Origin: Candidatus Acidiferrales bacterium | Lineage (GTDB): Bacteria > Bacteroidota > Ignavibacteria > Kryptoniales > JAKASW01 | NCBI GenBank assembly: GCA_035515795.1 | Contig: DATJAY010000013.1 | Coordinates: 23,723-87,722 of the forward strand | Direction of reading: 5' to 3' | Length of the DNA: 64,000 bases | Shown: positions 19,482 through 28,197 of the stretch, one piece after another | Position numbering within the stretch: position 1 is the stretch's first letter | Layout: the number at the start of each line of letters is the position of its first letter | The notes under the pieces: model-generated | What the model was told of the DNA's origin: nothing | What the model saw: the letters and a program-made list of their open reading frames with translations, nothing else | The model's database searches: none | Made by a program: the position numbers and the translations under genes

Positions 19482-19636
19482 CGGACAAGTGTACGTAACA
19501 AGCGTGAAGGAGATGCCTCCCGATCAAAGCGATATCGGGATAAGCTGCCTTTTTATGTTTCGTCCTCGCTTCATAGACCTACGATGGATGAATTTACTTG
19601 CATGTGATATAAATGTGTCATCTTTGAGATCAACAA

Positions 19637-20167
19637 ATGAAAACCTCAGTCTTCATAGCGACAAGTCTTGACGGATTCATCGCGCGCAAAGATGGGAACA
19701 TCGACTGGCTGGTCGAATTTGAAAATCCCGACGTGAATTCTGCTTATGCAGAATTTATCGGCAAGATTGACTCAATTGTAATTGGAAGAGGTACTTTCGA
19801 AACTGCCCTTGCCTTTCCTTCATGGCCTTACGACAGGAAAGTATTTGTCCTGAGCACGACGATGCGCAACGTCCCCGAAAGACTGAAGCGGAAGATTGAG
19901 ATCGTCGCGATGAAGCCGAAGGAGTTGCTGAACTACATTTCTAGGGGAGGCTATTCAAATCTCTACATTGATGGCGGAAAAGTGATACAGAGTTTCCTGA
20001 CCGAAGATTTGATAGACGAAATGACTATTACAAGAGTGCCTGTTCTCCTTGGGAGCGGTATCCCGCTGTTCGATAGTCTTGACCGCGAATATAGGTTCGA
20101 GCACCTGGAAACGAAGGTGTATCCGAACGGACTGGTAAGAAGTCGGTATGAAAGGAAGAGAGGTTGA
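19637..20167 (+). CDS. Dihydrofolate-reductase-like (RibD C-terminal domain) protein
   Basis: 176 residues of the RibD_C/YwjB-YyaP family. The opening KTSVFIATSLDGFIARKDG, IVIGRGTFETALAF, and the strand-helix YIDGGKVIQSFLTEDLIDEM with VPVLLGSGIPLF are all family hallmarks and build an NADPH-binding DHFR fold. Despite the fold, these small proteins are not usually the true folate or riboflavin enzymes and their substrates are unknown. It is a free-standing gene with 155 bases to the previous and 150 to the next gene. The start ATG has only a weak SD. Confidence 0.87.
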   Translation: MKTSVFIATSLDGFIARKDGNIDWLVEFENPDVNSAYAEFIGKIDSIVIGRGTFETALAFPSWPYDRKVFVLSTTMRNVPERLKRKIEIVAMKPKELLNYISRGGYSNLYIDGGKVIQSFLTEDLIDEMTITRVPVLLGSGIPLFDSLDREYRFEHLETKVYPNGLVRSRYERKRG

Positions 20168-20293
20168 TGTGAGGAGCGGCGCAATAGAGGTGGTAATGGA
20201 TTAGACGATAGATACATAAATGCAATCCCTTTCCCGCAAATGCATCATACCCTGACTCATTGTTCTTCCCGATTTTCTTGATTAACTTTTTAA

Positions 20294-20317
20294 AAAGAAA
20301 CCATCAAAGAAACCATC
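20294..20317 (+). repeat. Tandem 12-base duplication abutting the hutH start
   Basis: AAAGAAACCATC occurs twice in direct succession (20294-20305 and 20306-20317), the second copy ending right at the ATG of hutH. No Shine-Dalgarno sequence is present in the duplicated stretch. It may be a recent slippage product or may affect initiation. Confidence 0.85.
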
Positions 20318-21892
20318 ATGCCTCATCTTCTTTCCCGCGTGAGGGATCTTCGACTTGACGGCAATTCGCTCACGATCGAGGACACTTTTCTTGCCGAGAA
20401 AAACAGGAAGAAGGTGTCGCTGTCGAAGTCTGCCGCTAAGAAGATGGAAAGGTCACGCAGCCTGGTTGAAAAGTGGCTCGTCGGTGGCGAGGTTATTTAC
20501 GGAGTAACGACGGGGTTCGGTGAGTTTGCTACCGTGAAAATCCCGCATGAGAAAATAAAACAGCTTCAAGTAAATCTAATACGAAGTCATTCTGCGGGTA
20601 CAGGCGATCCGCTTCCGGCGAATATCGTGCGGCTGATAATTTTGCTTCGTGCGAACGCTCTGGCGAAAGGTTACAGCGGCGTGAGACCCGAGGTGGTGCA
20701 GCTGCTTCTGGAAATCTTCAATCTCAACCTGGTTCCGTTTATTCCCGAGAAAGGCTCCGTCGGAAGCAGCGGCGATCTTGTGCAGCTTGCGCATCTCGTG
20801 CTAGCTCTCATTGGAGAAGGGAGCTTCATCGCGAACGGAAAGCTTAGTCCGGCGGAAGAAGTGCTTCGGAAGCACCATTTGAAGCCGCTTGAACTCACGG
20901 CCAAGGAAGGTCTCGCGTTGGTGAATGGTACGCAGATGATGGGTGCATTTGCGGTCCATTGTATTTACGAAGCGGCTCAACTTGCAAAGATATTTGATAT
21001 TGTCGGTGCACTCAGCGTCGAAGCGCTCCGCGGGACGGATGTAGCGTTCGATGCCCGCATCCATAAACTGAGGCCGTACCATGGTCAAAAGGTTTCTGCA
21101 AAGAATGTAAGGCGCCTTCTCGTGGGAAGCGAGATCAGAAAATCTCATTTGCATAACGATCCGCGCGTCCAGGATGCATACTCACTAAGATGCATGCCGC
21201 AGGTCCATGGTGCGGTCCGGGATACGATTGAGTTTTGCGAGAAGCAGGTGAACGTCGAGATAAACTCTGCCACGGATAACCCTTTGATCTTTGCAGATGA
21301 CAGAGTTCATCTTGAAGGTGGAAATTTTCACGGTGAACCTCTGGCGCTGGCATGTGATTTCTTAGCCATCGGGCTAAGCGAGTTTGCGAGTATTTCGGAG
21401 CGGCGCACAGAACGCATGGTTAACTGGCAGCTGAGCGGCCTGCCGAAATTCTTGATCGAGGATGGTGGATTGAATTCCGGCATGATGATCGCTCAATATA
21501 CCGCGGCATCGCTCGTAAGTGAGAACAAGGTCCTTTCGCATCCCGGGAGCGTCGATTCGATTCCTACGAGCGCAAATCAGGAAGACCATAATTCGATGGG
21601 GTCGGTCTCGGCACAGAAGTGTTACAGAGTCCTGGAAAATGTCTGGCGCGTCGCCGCTATAGAACTTTTGGTTGCATGTCAGGCGATAGATTTTTCAAGA
21701 CGGATTGGCGGCGATGGTACGCCGCTGAAATGCGGCGGCGGAACGGAATCCGTCTATCAACTTGTGAGGACAAATATAAAACACCTTGATAGCGATAGGG
21801 TTTTGTACAAAGATATCGAGGCAGCTCTGCAGCTTCTGAAATCAGGAGAGGTGATCACCGCTGCTGAGAAAGTCGTCGGTAAACTTGATTGA
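20318..21892 (+). CDS. hutH: Histidine ammonia-lyase (aromatic amino acid lyase family)
   Basis: 524 residues. The family removes ammonia from histidine to give urocanate using an autocatalytic MIO group. Conserved landmarks are YGVTTGFGEF (near residue 67), RSHSAGTGDPLP with the histidine typical of HutH, GSVGSSGDL, NGTQMMGAF, NSATDNPL, GNFHGEPLA and NQEDHNSMGS. The MIO triad at residues 150-152 reads Ser-Ser-Gly instead of Ala-Ser-Gly, and the next residues are LVQLAH instead of LAPLAH. hutU and hutI are absent nearby. It leads a compact run with the DUF77 and adenosine deaminase genes. Histidine is the likeliest substrate; another amino acid is not excluded. Confidence 0.88.
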   Translation: MPHLLSRVRDLRLDGNSLTIEDTFLAEKNRKKVSLSKSAAKKMERSRSLVEKWLVGGEVIYGVTTGFGEFATVKIPHEKIKQLQVNLIRSHSAGTGDPLPANIVRLIILLRANALAKGYSGVRPEVVQLLLEIFNLNLVPFIPEKGSVGSSGDLVQLAHLVLALIGEGSFIANGKLSPAEEVLRKHHLKPLELTAKEGLALVNGTQMMGAFAVHCIYEAAQLAKIFDIVGALSVEALRGTDVAFDARIHKLRPYHGQKVSAKNVRRLLVGSEIRKSHLHNDPRVQDAYSLRCMPQVHGAVRDTIEFCEKQVNVEINSATDNPLIFADDRVHLEGGNFHGEPLALACDFLAIGLSEFASISERRTERMVNWQLSGLPKFLIEDGGLNSGMMIAQYTAASLVSENKVLSHPGSVDSIPTSANQEDHNSMGSVSAQKCYRVLENVWRVAAIELLVACQAIDFSRRIGGDGTPLKCGGGTESVYQLVRTNIKHLDSDRVLYKDIEAALQLLKSGEVITAAEKVVGKLD

Positions 21893-21912
21893 ATTTTTTT
21901 GAAAGGGAAAAA

Positions 21913-22182
21913 ATGGAAGTTACTTTTCAGGTTAGTCTTTATCCGATTGCGAAGGAAGATTTCAAGACACCAATAAACAGATTCATTTTGGAATTGAAAA
22001 AAGGAAGACTGGATGTCGATGTCCATGAGACCTCTACGATCGGAAACGGTGAAATAGAAAATGTTTTTGACACTTTGAAGAAAGCGTACATGTCCGCGGC
22101 GAAAAACGGAGACGCAGTGATGATTTTGACCGTTGTCAACGGCGCTCCGACGAAGGAAGAACTAACCGAATTGAATAGGTGA
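21913..22182 (+). CDS. Thiamine-binding protein, MTH1187/YkoF family (DUF77)
   Basis: 89 residues from the ATG at 21913, preceded by AAAGGGA; an earlier TTG overlapping hutH is less likely. The ferredoxin-like start VTFQVSLYPIAKEDFKTPI, the core VDVHETSTIGNGEIENVF and the end are typical of the DUF77 family, some of whose members bind thiamine or its pyrimidine part. It lies 20 bases after hutH and 6 bases before adenosine deaminase, so all three are probably one operon. Its connection with histidine or adenosine breakdown is not obvious. Confidence 0.85.
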   Translation: MEVTFQVSLYPIAKEDFKTPINRFILELKKGRLDVDVHETSTIGNGEIENVFDTLKKAYMSAAKNGDAVMILTVVNGAPTKEELTELNR

Positions 22183-22188
22183 CCGAAT

Positions 22189-23277
22189 ATGAATCCGATG
22201 CCGAATCTTTCGAAAGCGATTCATGAAATGCCGAAGGTGATGTTACATGATCACCTCGACGGCGGCCTGCGTCCGGAAACCGTGATAGAACTGGCGAAAG
22301 ATCAGAAGTATGACAAACTCCCGACGAAGGATCCGGGTGAGCTTGCCGAATGGTTTCGCCGCGGTGCAAATAGGGGGAGCCTGCCGTTGTATCTTGAGGG
22401 GTTCACTCACACGTGCGGCGTTATGCAGACTTCGGAGGCGCTTGAGCGCGCTGCTTACGAGATGATGGAGGACATGAAGGAAGACGGCGTCGTTTATGTC
22501 GAGACAAGATTTGCTCCTGCGTTCCATACGGACAAAGGATTGCACTGGGAAGAAGTGGTCGGCTCGGTGCTTCGCGGTCTTGAGCGCGGGAAGAGAGAAT
22601 TCCGAGTCGGATATGGATTGATAATCTGTGCAATGAGGAACATGAACCTGACCGAAGAGATGGCACAGCTTGCGGTCGACTTCCGCGACCGCGGCGTCGT
22701 CGGGTTCGATCTCGCCGGCGAAGAGGGAGGCTATCCTCCGAAGAAGCATGTCGAAGCGTTTGAATATATTCAGCGGCAAAATTTTAATATTACAATACAC
22801 GCCGGCGAAGGTTTTGGCAAGGAGTCGATCTGGCAGGCGATCCAATGGTGCGGCGCTCATCGCATCGGACATGCAACGAGGTTGATTGAAGATATAATCA
22901 TATCCGAGGGGAAAGTTATAAAGCTCGGGACCCTTGCCCAATATGTTCTTGATAAAAGGATCCCGCTTGAGATCTGTCTCAGCTCGAATGTCCATACCGG
23001 CGCGGTCAAAAATCTTCAAGAACATCCGTTTGGAATTTATTACGAGAAAAAGTTCAGGGTGACATTGAACACCGACAACCGCCTTATGAGTGCAACGACT
23101 TTATCCAAAGAATTCCAAATTGCCGAAGAAGTGTTCCACCTTAGTTTTGCCGAGATGGAAAAGCTCACTATCAATGCGATGAAGAGTGCATTCCAGCCAT
23201 ACGACGAGAGAATAAGATACATCTATGATTGGATAAAACCGGGGTTTCAGAAATTGAGGGAGAAGTACGGACTTTAG
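22189..23277 (+). CDS. add: Adenosine deaminase family protein
   Basis: 362 residues of the metal-dependent adenosine/AMP deaminase family. The zinc ligands and catalytic residues are visible: MLHDHLDGGL (HxH) near residue 17, HAGEGF (His-Ala-Gly-Glu) near 204, HRIGHATRL near 225, and LNTDNRLMSATTLS near 302. The NTDNRLMS form is typical of the longer actinobacterial-type enzymes. It would convert adenosine to inosine plus ammonia in purine salvage. Related members deaminate other 6-aminopurine compounds, such as aminofutalosine in the alternative menaquinone route, so substrate is probable but not certain. It ends the hutH run; the SD is AGGTGA. Confidence 0.92.
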   Translation: MNPMPNLSKAIHEMPKVMLHDHLDGGLRPETVIELAKDQKYDKLPTKDPGELAEWFRRGANRGSLPLYLEGFTHTCGVMQTSEALERAAYEMMEDMKEDGVVYVETRFAPAFHTDKGLHWEEVVGSVLRGLERGKREFRVGYGLIICAMRNMNLTEEMAQLAVDFRDRGVVGFDLAGEEGGYPPKKHVEAFEYIQRQNFNITIHAGEGFGKESIWQAIQWCGAHRIGHATRLIEDIIISEGKVIKLGTLAQYVLDKRIPLEICLSSNVHTGAVKNLQEHPFGIYYEKKFRVTLNTDNRLMSATTLSKEFQIAEEVFHLSFAEMEKLTINAMKSAFQPYDERIRYIYDWIKPGFQKLREKYGL

Positions 23278-23306
23278 TTGTCTCCAATCAAATATGATCC
23301 GTTAGC

Positions 23307-24074
23307 ATGAAACTCTATTTCCACGCAGTCGGTCATGGCCACCCGCTCGTCATTCTTCATGGCTTGTTCGGCTCAAGCGACAACTGGTTTACTCTATCAA
23401 AATTTTTCGGGGAGAAATATAAAGTCTATGCGGTAGACCAGCGTAATCATGGCCGATCGCCGCACAGCGATGAATTTAGTTATCGTATCATGGCCGACGA
23501 TATCAACGATCTGCTGATCCATGAAGGCATCCAGTCAGTTTATTTAATGGGGCATTCGATGGGCGGAAAAACCGCAATGCAATTTGCTTTGATGTATACG
23601 GATAAGGTGGACAGGCTGATAGTCGTCGACATCGCACCAAAAGCTTATCCGAGAAAACATGACGCGATTTTTGAGGCGCTGTTCTCTTTGGATCTGGACA
23701 AATATAAGACGAGATCGGAGCTTGATTCTGCACTTTCCCGGCATATAAGCGATTACGCGGTCCGCCAGCTCTTGTTGAAAAATGTTTTCAGGGATGATGG
23801 CGGAAACTTTAAATGGAGAATCGATGTGGCGTCACTTGATAGAAACTACGACAGAATTAATGAGGGTGTAAACGATACACGCCAATTCGAAAAGCCCGCT
23901 CTTTTTATCCGGGGGGCGAAATCGTCTTACATTCTTGATAGTGATCTCCCGAAAATTAAATCTCTTTTTCCATCGGCAAAGGTTGTTTCAATAGAGGGCG
24001 CAGGCCATTGGGTGCATGCAGAGGCGCCGCGGAAATTTAGTGAAGCGGTGATGGAATTTTTAGATCGGCGTTAA
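23307..24074 (+). CDS. Alpha/beta-hydrolase, YbfF-like esterase
   Basis: 255 residues. HGLFGSSDNW supplies the oxyanion-hole region near residue 19. DQRNHGRSPHS is near 48, the nucleophile elbow GHSMGGKTAMQ near 82, and the catalytic histidine lies in GAGHWVHAEAP near 235. This set matches the YbfF/abhydrolase-11 class of acyl esterases. It starts 29 bases after the adenosine deaminase stop and may be co-transcribed. The physiological ester is unknown. Confidence 0.88.
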   Translation: MKLYFHAVGHGHPLVILHGLFGSSDNWFTLSKFFGEKYKVYAVDQRNHGRSPHSDEFSYRIMADDINDLLIHEGIQSVYLMGHSMGGKTAMQFALMYTDKVDRLIVVDIAPKAYPRKHDAIFEALFSLDLDKYKTRSELDSALSRHISDYAVRQLLLKNVFRDDGGNFKWRIDVASLDRNYDRINEGVNDTRQFEKPALFIRGAKSSYILDSDLPKIKSLFPSAKVVSIEGAGHWVHAEAPRKFSEAVMEFLDRR

Positions 24075-24210
24075 CGTTACACATGATGGTCGATTTACCG
24101 GTCGACCGATGTTGCTTACCGAGTTTCTGTTCTTGGCCTTGTTGAGGATAAAATGAAATCGTTCAGGTGTGTATCAGTGGAACGTGTAGGTGAAGCCCCG
24201 ACGCGGTTTT

Positions 24211-24238
24211 TAGACAAGTTTGAAACTCTTTTTATTAA
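24211..24238 (+). promoter_or_regulatory. Possible promoter for the peroxiredoxin genes
   Basis: TAGACA (24211-24216), a 16-base spacer and TATTAA (24233-24238). An overlapping alternative is TTGAAA (24220-24225) with TAATTT. The stretch is AT-rich, unlike the flanking DNA, and lies 57 bases before the first peroxiredoxin start. Only moderate consensus match. Confidence 0.4.
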
Positions 24239-24295
24239 ATCTTAATTTATTTTCCCCGAGGGAATCTCTTCGGGATGAGAAAAACAGGAGGAAAA

Positions 24296-24769
24296 ATGTC
24301 AGTCGAGATTGGAAATAAAGCCCCCGACTTTAAGCTTTATGATACCGATAGAAAAGAGAGGAGTCTCTCGGAATTTGCAGGGAAGAAAGTGGTGCTCGCG
24401 TTTTATCCGGGCGCCTTTACCGGAGTCTGCACAAAAGAACTATGTAACTTTCGAGATTCGTTGAGCAAATTCAACAACGTAAGCGCGCAGGTGGTTGGGA
24501 TCAGCGTCGACCCGCCGTTTTCCAACAAGGCATTTGCTGACCAGAACAAATTGAATTTCCCGATCCTGTCGGATTTTAACCGGCAGGTAGTCAAAACTTA
24601 TGACGCGTACCATGAAAACTTTGCCGGCCTGAACGGCTACACGGCCGCGAAGAGATCGGTGTTCGTTCTCGACAAGAATGGGATTGTAAGATACAAATGG
24701 GTTTCAGATAACCCCACTGTCGAGCCAAATTACGACGAAGTTCTTAAGTCGGTGGAATCCATGAAATGA
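24296..24769 (+). CDS. Peroxiredoxin (AhpC/TSA, AhpE-like)
   Basis: 157 residues from the ATG at 24296, set by AGGAGG (24287-24292); a longer start 21 bases upstream would put the SD inside the gene. The peroxidatic cysteine lies in the motif FYPGAFTGVCTKELC (Cys45), with a second cysteine five residues on (Cys50). An arginine near residue 119 (AAKRSVFVLD) completes the site. It reduces hydrogen peroxide or alkyl hydroperoxides with a thiol donor. It is followed 109 bases later by a Bcp-type peroxiredoxin. Confidence 0.92.
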   Translation: MSVEIGNKAPDFKLYDTDRKERSLSEFAGKKVVLAFYPGAFTGVCTKELCNFRDSLSKFNNVSAQVVGISVDPPFSNKAFADQNKLNFPILSDFNRQVVKTYDAYHENFAGLNGYTAAKRSVFVLDKNGIVRYKWVSDNPTVEPNYDEVLKSVESMK

Positions 24770-24878
24770 GCGAGATGCATTACGCAACATCTTACAAGAT
24801 ATCATTACGTCAGAACGACAAAAGAGGCATTTTGAAGTCATGACCTGGAAACTAATCTGAGGGAGGAGGATCAAAAAG

Positions 24879-25373
24879 ATGGCTAAAGCTACCAAGACAT
24901 CGACGAAGAAAACTAGGAGTACCTTGGACCTTGGGAACAAAGCTCCGGATTTCTCTCTAAAAAACGACAATGGCGAGCCTGTAAAACTTTCGAATTACAA
25001 AGGCAAAAAAATTGTCTTATATTTTTATCCGAAGGATGATACACCCGGATGCACGGCAGAAGCCTGTTCATTCAGAGATGGAATATCTGAGATCCAGAAG
25101 AAAGGCGCCGTCATTTTTGGAGTCAGTACCGACTCCGTTGAATCCCATAAAAAATTTAAGGAGAAGTATCATCTGAACTTCCCGCTCCTGAGCGATGTCG
25201 ACAAAAAGGTCGTCAACGCATACGGTGTGTGGAAAGAAAAAAATATGTACGGGAAAAAATATATGGGAATCGAGCGAACGACGTTCGTAATTGATGAAGA
25301 AGGCAATATCAAGAGAGTATTCCCGAAAGTGAAAGTGGAAGGGCATTACGACGAAGTTCTGGCTGAGCTCTAA
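24879..25373 (+). CDS. bcp: Thioredoxin-dependent peroxiredoxin, Bcp/PrxQ type
   Basis: 164 residues, with a Lys/Thr-rich N-terminal extension of about 15 residues before the Bcp core LGNKAPDFSL. The peroxidatic Cys58 lies in FYPKDDTPGCTAEAC and the resolving Cys63 is five residues later, the PrxQ arrangement. GIERTTFVIDEEGNI is the usual C-terminal strand. GAGGGAGGAGG precedes the ATG. It acts as a cytosolic peroxide scavenger with thioredoxin. Confidence 0.95.
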   Translation: MAKATKTSTKKTRSTLDLGNKAPDFSLKNDNGEPVKLSNYKGKKIVLYFYPKDDTPGCTAEACSFRDGISEIQKKGAVIFGVSTDSVESHKKFKEKYHLNFPLLSDVDKKVVNAYGVWKEKNMYGKKYMGIERTTFVIDEEGNIKRVFPKVKVEGHYDEVLAEL

Positions 25374-25459
25374 GATTTTGGCCGCCGGCTTCGCAAATCA
25401 TATTTGTTCATGAAGGAATTTTTTGAATTTGTGGCTCATAAACTCAAGAGGACAATTTA

Positions 25460-26032
25460 ATGAATGAAGTAAAAGTCGAATTAGAACTTGAAGATTTGAT
25501 ACGCGAGATGCTCGTTAAACTCGAAGAGGATCCCGATCGCGAGGGTCTGAAGAAAACTCCATATCGTGTCGCGCGGGCGTATGAGTTTCTTACAAAGGGG
25601 TATAACCAGGATATCGAGTCTGTCATGAACAATGCCATCTTCGAAGAAAAGTACAGCTCGATGGTTCTGGTCAAGGATATCGACTTCTTCAGCTTATGTG
25701 AACACCATCTGCTTCCGTTCTTTGGAAAGGTGCATGTGGCGTATATACCGGACGGAAAGATAGTCGGTCTCTCCAAGATGCCCCGCATCGTGGAGGTATT
25801 TGCAAGACGCCTGCAAGTTCAGGAAAGGATGACGCAGCAGATTGCGGACACTTTGTACGATTACCTTTCGCCTCGCGGGGTTGGCGTCGTCATCGAAGCG
25901 CAGCATCTTTGTATGATGATGCGGGGAGTCGAGAAACAGAATTCGATTGCGACTACGAGCGCGATGCTTGGCGAATTCCGTGAAGATGTGAAGACGAGGG
26001 ATGAATTTCTGAATCTCATTAACCGAAGGTAA
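25460..26032 (+). CDS. folE: GTP cyclohydrolase I
   Basis: 190 residues, typical length. It converts GTP to dihydroneopterin triphosphate, the first step to folate and other pterins. The zinc ligands are Cys and His in [18 protein letters not shown] (near residue 78) and Cys in HLCMMMRGV (near 152). [20 protein letters not shown] and a C-terminal TSAMLGEF motif confirm the type I enzyme. A short-chain dehydrogenase starts six bases after the stop, suggesting a shared transcript. Confidence 0.97.
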   Translation: MNEVKVELELEDLIREMLVKLEEDPDREGLKKTPYRVARAYEFLTKGYNQDIESVMNNAIFEEKYSSMVLVKDIDFFSLCEHHLLPFFGKVHVAYIPDGKIVGLSKMPRIVEVFARRLQVQERMTQQIADTLYDYLSPRGVGVVIEAQHLCMMMRGVEKQNSIATTSAMLGEFREDVKTRDEFLNLINRR

Positions 26033-26038
26033 GCGCCT

Positions 26039-26746
26039 TTGGGGCTCAGAGGCAAAGTAGCAATTATAACGGGTGCCAGCAAAGGCATCGGCAAGGCAAT
26101 TGCGGAACATTACGGGCGTGAGGGCGCAAAGCTGATCATCTCGGCCAGACACGGGGAAATGCTTCACAAAACAAACGATGAATTGAAATCGAACGGAGTG
26201 GAGTCGATGGCTGTCATCGCCGACATGGCGAGAGAGGACGACGTAAAAAAGCTGGTTAAGACGGCAGCCGACACTTTTGGACGAATTGATGTGCTAGTAA
26301 ACAATGCCGGCTTCGGGGTATTTAAACCTGTTTCTGAAATGACCACCGGAGAGTATGACGAACTCTTTGATGTCAATATGCGGGGAACATTTATAGCGAC
26401 CCGCGAAGTGTTGAAATACATGACCGGACAAAACGACGGTGTCATAATTAACATTGCTTCTCTCGCGGGAAAAAACGCCGTCGAGAACGGCGCTGCATAT
26501 GCGGCAACGAAGTGGGCAATGCTCGGATTCGGCAAGAGTCTCATGCTGGAGGTCCGCAAGTATAATATCCGAGTAATTACGATTTGTCCGGGTTCGGTCG
26601 ATACGGATTTTTCATTTGGACACTCTCCAAACCGGGATAGAGTCTTAAAGCCTGAGGATGTAGCAGAAGCTGCAGTTCTAGCCGCATCACTTCCCGCACG
26701 AGCCATGATGAGTGAAATTGATCTGAGGCCTACGAACCCAAAGTAA
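26039..26746 (+). CDS. Short-chain dehydrogenase/reductase downstream of folE
   Basis: 235 residues from a TTG start six bases after the folE stop. The NAD(P)-binding motif TGASKGIGKAI lies near residue 12 and NNAGFG near 85. The catalytic Ser is in NIASLAGKN, and Tyr-Lys in YAATKWAML (YxxxK) near 155. It is a classical SDR closest in look to 3-oxoacyl-ACP reductase/FabG-like proteins. Tight coupling with folE raises a pterin-reductase role (FolM or sepiapterin reductase-like), but no sequence signature decides this. Confidence 0.85.
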   Translation: MGLRGKVAIITGASKGIGKAIAEHYGREGAKLIISARHGEMLHKTNDELKSNGVESMAVIADMAREDDVKKLVKTAADTFGRIDVLVNNAGFGVFKPVSEMTTGEYDELFDVNMRGTFIATREVLKYMTGQNDGVIINIASLAGKNAVENGAAYAATKWAMLGFGKSLMLEVRKYNIRVITICPGSVDTDFSFGHSPNRDRVLKPEDVAEAAVLAASLPARAMMSEIDLRPTNPK

Positions 26747-26880
26747 TCGACTTCTTCGAAAACTCTCCGGTATATTCAAGCAGGATGTGATCGAGGAAGT
26801 GCGGCGGCTGAAAAGTCTGCCGAGATGATTACCTAATCCGAATGCGGCTTTGTATATTGTAGTCAAAAAGATTTTTCGAA

Positions 26881-28176
26881 TTGACGAAACTGTTTCTCCT
26901 GCGCGTTAGATCCCGAATAAGAAAAAACTTCAAGTCGCTGCGGCATTATAATTATCGGCTGTACTGGATTGCGCAGCTTATTTCTGTTTCCGGCACATGG
27001 ATGCAGAACGTCGCCCTTGCATGGCTTGTCGTAACACTTACCGGTTCAGCTGTCGCGCTCGGTACCGCGACCGCGCTGCAATTTCTCCCCACACTTTTTC
27101 TGTCCCTCTTCGCAGGGGTCCTGATCGATCGTCTGCCGAAAAGAAAAATCATAATCCTTACTCAATCGGTTTCTGCAATCCAGGCTTTCATCCTCTGGGG
27201 GTTAGTCGCGTTCAAAGCGATCACTCTGTGGGAAATCTATGCTCTCTCGCTTCTGATTGGTCTCGCAAATGCGTTCGACCAGCCGGGGCGGCAGGCTTTT
27301 GTTGCAGAGATGGTGCCCGACGAAGACGTCGGGAATGCGATTGCATTGAATTCGCTTCTCTTCAATGCGGCAAGGACTGTCGGGCCGGCAATCGCGGGGT
27401 TTACAATTGCGGCAATCGGAGTGGCGTCAAGTTTTTTTCTCAACGGTGTAAGTTTCCTTGCGATAATCGTAGCATTGCTCATGATGAGGAAACCTCAGCT
27501 CAGAATCTTTGGCTCAAAGGTTGACTTCAGCATGAAGGATGGGCTGAGAGAAGGGATCTCATTCGCAGTCCACGAGCCGACAATCGCATCACTTCTGATT
27601 GTGCTTTCCTTCCTCGGGACTTTTGGTTTTAATTTCAGCACCGTCCTGCCTCTTCTCACAAAATTCGTGATGAACGGAGGGCCGGAGATGTTCGGAGTCC
27701 TTACCTCGTCGCTCGGCATCGGTTCGATGCTGGGCGCGCTGATCATAGCGGGAAGGCAAAAACCGACGAGAAAGTTTATCTATTTTTTCGCAGCGGTGTT
27801 TGGGGTTATGGATATTGCAATCTCGTTTTCCCGCAGTTACGTCTTTACGATAATCTTTCTTGTTTCGCTCGGTATCGCAAGCATAGCGTACATAGCATCA
27901 ACCAATACTTCACTTCAGATGAACAGCCCGAAAGAATTACGGGGGAGGATAATGGGATTGTATGTGGTGATTTTTGCTGGTAGCACTCCGATCGGTGCAA
28001 TGTTCACGGGGTTTATGGCAGATCTGCTCGGGACGGCAATGATGATTTTGGTCGAGGGTCTGTTGTGTTTGATGGGAGTTGGCGTCGGGACACTTTACAT
28101 CAGGAGGAGAACCGTTGCAGGCGCGAGGAGAATTGAGGAAAAACCTTGCGAAAGCTCTGAGCCTTCGCAAGGCTAG
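26881..28176 (+). CDS. MFS transporter, EntS-like exporter
   Basis: 431 residues beginning at TTG; no better start is visible. The opening LRHYNYRLYWIAQLISVSGTWMQN is split across the first helix and is characteristic of the MFS_3 (EntS/enterobactin exporter-like) group. About twelve membrane helices follow, with the inter-helix loop AGVLIDRLPKRKI near residue 75. Proton-driven efflux of a small molecule is likely; the substrate is unknown. The 3' end contains a hairpin that serves as terminator for the converging gene. Confidence 0.88.
   Translation: MTKLFLLRVRSRIRKNFKSLRHYNYRLYWIAQLISVSGTWMQNVALAWLVVTLTGSAVALGTATALQFLPTLFLSLFAGVLIDRLPKRKIIILTQSVSAIQAFILWGLVAFKAITLWEIYALSLLIGLANAFDQPGRQAFVAEMVPDEDVGNAIALNSLLFNAARTVGPAIAGFTIAAIGVASSFFLNGVSFLAIIVALLMMRKPQLRIFGSKVDFSMKDGLREGISFAVHEPTIASLLIVLSFLGTFGFNFSTVLPLLTKFVMNGGPEMFGVLTSSLGIGSMLGALIIAGRQKPTRKFIYFFAAVFGVMDIAISFSRSYVFTIIFLVSLGIASIAYIASTNTSLQMNSPKELRGRIMGLYVVIFAGSTPIGAMFTGFMADLLGTAMMILVEGLLCLMGVGVGTLYIRRRTVAGARRIEEKPCESSEPSQG
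28137..28172 (-). terminator. Intrinsic terminator for the Spy-like gene, inside the MFS 3' end
   Basis: CCTTGCGAA (28144-28152) and TTCGCAAGG (28164-28172) form a perfect nine-base stem with an 11-base loop. Read on the minus strand, the stem is followed by TTTTTCC, so it fits an intrinsic terminator of the leftward Spy-like gene whose stop is at 28198. It lies within the last codons of the converging MFS gene. Confidence 0.7.
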
Positions 28177-28197
28177 TCGTCCTCATAACTTCCGGAT

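Noticed and set aside
19514..19540. CCCGAT/ATCGGG inverted repeat after the T9SS cargo gene
   Set aside because: The stem is short and the T-run is separated by ten bases; too weak to call a terminator.
22243..23025. Open frame of 260 codons opposite adenosine deaminase
   Set aside because: It lies fully within a well-supported gene and shows no motif.
24088..24107. Six-base inverted repeat GGTCGA/TCGACC after the esterase gene
   Set aside because: No T-tract follows and the stem is short, so a terminator is not supported.
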